Assembly (NCBI GenBank): GCA_023430365.1
Contig: JAEZAS010000331.1
Location: forward strand, 1-8,426
DNA: 8,426 nt
Reading direction: 5' to 3'
DNA from: Planctomycetota bacterium
GTDB lineage: Bacteria; Planctomycetota; Planctomycetia; Pirellulales; Pirellulaceae
Under the pieces are notes generated by a model that was not told where the DNA came from, did no database searches, and saw nothing but the letters and a program-made list of their open reading frames with translations. Position 1 is the stretch's first letter. The number at the start of each line of letters is the position of its first letter. The translations under genes and the position numbers were made by a program. Below, piece by piece: positions 6,936 through 8,426 of the stretch.

Positions 6936-8252
6936 TTACGCCGTTTCGTGCTCGGCCAGCGGGCGGCGAACCACCAGGCTGAGCAGCACGGCGGCAATCA
7001 GGATCGCCCCCGACAGGTAGAAGGCATAGTCCAAGCTGCCCGTCTGGTCCTTGATGTAGCCGGCGATCTGCGGAATGAAAAACGCAATGCCCCAGCCGAT
7101 GAAGACCAGGCCGTAGTTGAAGCCCAGGTTCTTCGCGCCGAAAAAGTCGGCCGTGAAGGCAGGCATCAGCGAGAGCCCGCCGCCGTACTGCCAATAGGCG
7201 ATGCCGACGGCCAGGAACAGCAGCGTCACGTTCCCCGTGCGGATGATCCACGGGGTGAGCAGCAAGCAAACGGCTGACACCGCGCCGTTGAGCAGGTAAG
7301 CGTTCGAGCGGCCGATCTTGTCGGAGTACATGCCGGTGCCGATGCGCCCGGTGGCGTTCACCAGACCGCCATACGAGGCGAGCAACCAGGCATTCGCAGC
7401 GAAGAAGGCGACGGTCTTGGCGGTTGTGTTCAAAATCGGCGTGGCGTTGCCGATCACCAGCAGCCCCGATTGGGCGGAGCCGATGAACATGAACACCAGG
7501 GCGTAGAACTGCCAGGTGCGGAGCATGCTGCCAGCCGACCAGTCGACGCCCGTCAGCTTCGAGCGACCGGCTGCGGCAGGTCCCGTCGGCGCGGGGCTTC
7601 CGGGCGGCACATAACCGGCTTCGGGCCAACTCATCAGCTGCGCGGCGAACACGATGACGATGGCGAACAAGATCCCGAGCCCAATGAAGCTGCCCGACAA
7701 CCCATAGGCGCCGATCAGGTACTTGGCCAAGGGAGAAATGTAGATCGCCGCTCCGCCATAGCCGCCGACCACGAGCCCCACGACGAGCCCGCGCTGATGC
7801 GGGCCGAACCACTTCACCGCCGCCGGCGTCGCGGCTGCGTAGCCGAGTCCCATGCCGATGCCGCCGAGCAGGCCGAAGCCGAGCACCAGGCCGATGTAGC
7901 TCTTAATCACCCCGGCCAGAATGCACCCCGCCGCCAGGAACAGCCCGGCCAGCGTGCAGCCGATCTTGGGACCAAAGCGGTCCTGAATCTTGCCGCCGGG
8001 AATCATGAACAGGGCGAACGTAAAGCCGCAGATCGCGTAGGCCCACGTCCCTTGCGCGTCGGTCAGATAGGTCCAGCCTTCGTTCAAGCCGGTCATCGCG
8101 TCGCCGGGACGATAGCCCGAGTCGGGCTTGGCGATCAGGTTGTCCTTCCAGACGCTCCAAGCGTAGAGAATGCCCAGGCAAAGATTCACCACGGTTCCAG
8201 CGAACGTAACGACCCACGCGCGCGGCGGCACGCGGTTACCGGGCAATGTCAT
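6936..8252 (-). CDS. MFS transporter, oxalate/formate antiporter (OFA) family
   Basis: A 438-residue inner-membrane secondary carrier, presumably exchanging or co-transporting a small carboxylate; the substrate is not determinable. About twelve hydrophobic helices can be traced in two halves, separated by a Pro/Gly/Ala-rich cytoplasmic linker near residues 214-230. From Met at 8252: LCLGILYAWSVW in helix 1 is a family hallmark; MFS motif A, GGKIQDRFGPK, is at 86-96; its repeat-half relative, GRIGTGMYSDKIGR, is at 302-315; FNYGLVFIGWGIAFF lies in helix 11. The loop between helices 1 and 2 is long (about 35 residues, with MTGLNEGW). I chose the ATG at 8252 because homologous-looking sequence begins there (MTLPGNRV). 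An upstream in-frame ATG at 8294 adds 14 residues without family character. Neither start has a clear ribosome site. The stop is TAA at 6936-6938. No partner gene for oxalate or formate metabolism is in the window. Confidence 0.92.
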   Translation of the reverse strand: MTLPGNRVPPRAWVVTFAGTVVNLCLGILYAWSVWKDNLIAKPDSGYRPGDAMTGLNEGWTYLTDAQGTWAYAICGFTFALFMIPGGKIQDRFGPKIGCTLAGLFLAAGCILAGVIKSYIGLVLGFGLLGGIGMGLGYAAATPAAVKWFGPHQRGLVVGLVVGGYGGAAIYISPLAKYLIGAYGLSGSFIGLGILFAIVIVFAAQLMSWPEAGYVPPGSPAPTGPAAAGRSKLTGVDWSAGSMLRTWQFYALVFMFIGSAQSGLLVIGNATPILNTTAKTVAFFAANAWLLASYGGLVNATGRIGTGMYSDKIGRSNAYLLNGAVSAVCLLLTPWIIRTGNVTLLFLAVGIAYWQYGGGLSLMPAFTADFFGAKNLGFNYGLVFIGWGIAFFIPQIAGYIKDQTGSLDYAFYLSGAILIAAVLLSLVVRRPLAEHETA

Positions 8253-8387
8253 AGGGCACTCAGCAGCGGCATGAAAGGGAGAGGACTGCCGCATGCATCG
8301 GCGGCACGAACCAAGGTGCGTAGATCGTAATCGACCGTGCGATCACAATCCAGCGCACCGCGCGGCACGTACCACTACAACCCACCC

Positions 8388-8413
8388 GTAGCTGAAATAG
8401 CCAGAATTAAGAC
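8388..8413. repeat. Inverted-repeat element, copy 3, single diverged arm at window edge
   Basis: These 26 bases match the element's left arm at 23 positions, beginning GTAGCTGAAATAGCC and ending in AAGAC. The substitutions turn both GAATTC hexamers into GAAATA and GAATTA. The following bases (GTGCTGCAGATCG) do not match the AAACCCGGCATC spacer of copies 1 and 2, so this is either a different subfamily or a decayed remnant. The window ends 13 bases later, so a partner arm could lie just outside. It lies upstream of the transporter gene, about 136 bases before its chosen start; nothing else recognisable is in 8295-8387. Confidence 0.7.
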
Positions 8414-8426
8414 GTGCTGCAGATCG

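Noticed and set aside
7470..8330. A 286-codon + strand frame opposite the transporter gene.
   Set aside because: It is rich in His, Gln, Arg and Ala with no domain. The - strand shows a complete MFS protein.

Overview
The window looks like a high-GC planctomycete chromosome, most likely of the Pirellulales type. This is an inference from three things: a giant Ser/Thr-kinase/histidine-kinase hybrid, an exported BNR-repeat sialidase-like protein with no Shine-Dalgarno site, and dispersed intergenic inverted repeats with GTAGCTGAATTC-type ends. No marker gene is present to fix the taxonomy.

Layout. (1) Bases 1-5483, + strand: the 3' part of one very large signalling gene, cut by the left edge. 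Reading N to C it has the C-lobe of a Ser/Thr-kinase-like domain, an AAA/STAND-type ATPase, a long TPR-like helical region, a GAF domain, a coiled coil, a histidine kinase core (HisKA plus HATPase_c), a degenerate receiver and a canonical receiver. (2) 5476-5551: copy 1 of a 76-bp inverted-repeat element; it supplies the kinase gene's stop codon. (3) 5727-6785, + strand: an exported Asp-box (BNR) sialidase-like protein. (4) 6826-6903: copy 2 of the element, with perfect arms, between two convergent genes. (5) 6936-8252, - strand: an MFS transporter of the oxalate/formate antiporter (OFA) family. (6) 8388-8413: one arm of a third, diverged copy; the window ends before any partner arm could appear.

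Functionally there are three independent units and no obvious operon. The kinase appears to be an orphan hybrid sensor in the style of cyanobacterial HstK-type and fungal Mak/Chk1-type proteins. Its kinase-like domain has lost the DFG aspartate, so it probably acts as a pseudokinase module ahead of a complete phosphorelay. The sialidase-like enzyme and the transporter face each other tail to tail; a shared catabolic role cannot be shown from sequence. I did not find a clearly new multi-gene system. The most unusual signals are the symmetric element present at every gene boundary in the window, and the double degeneracy (pseudokinase plus pseudo-receiver) of the giant kinase.
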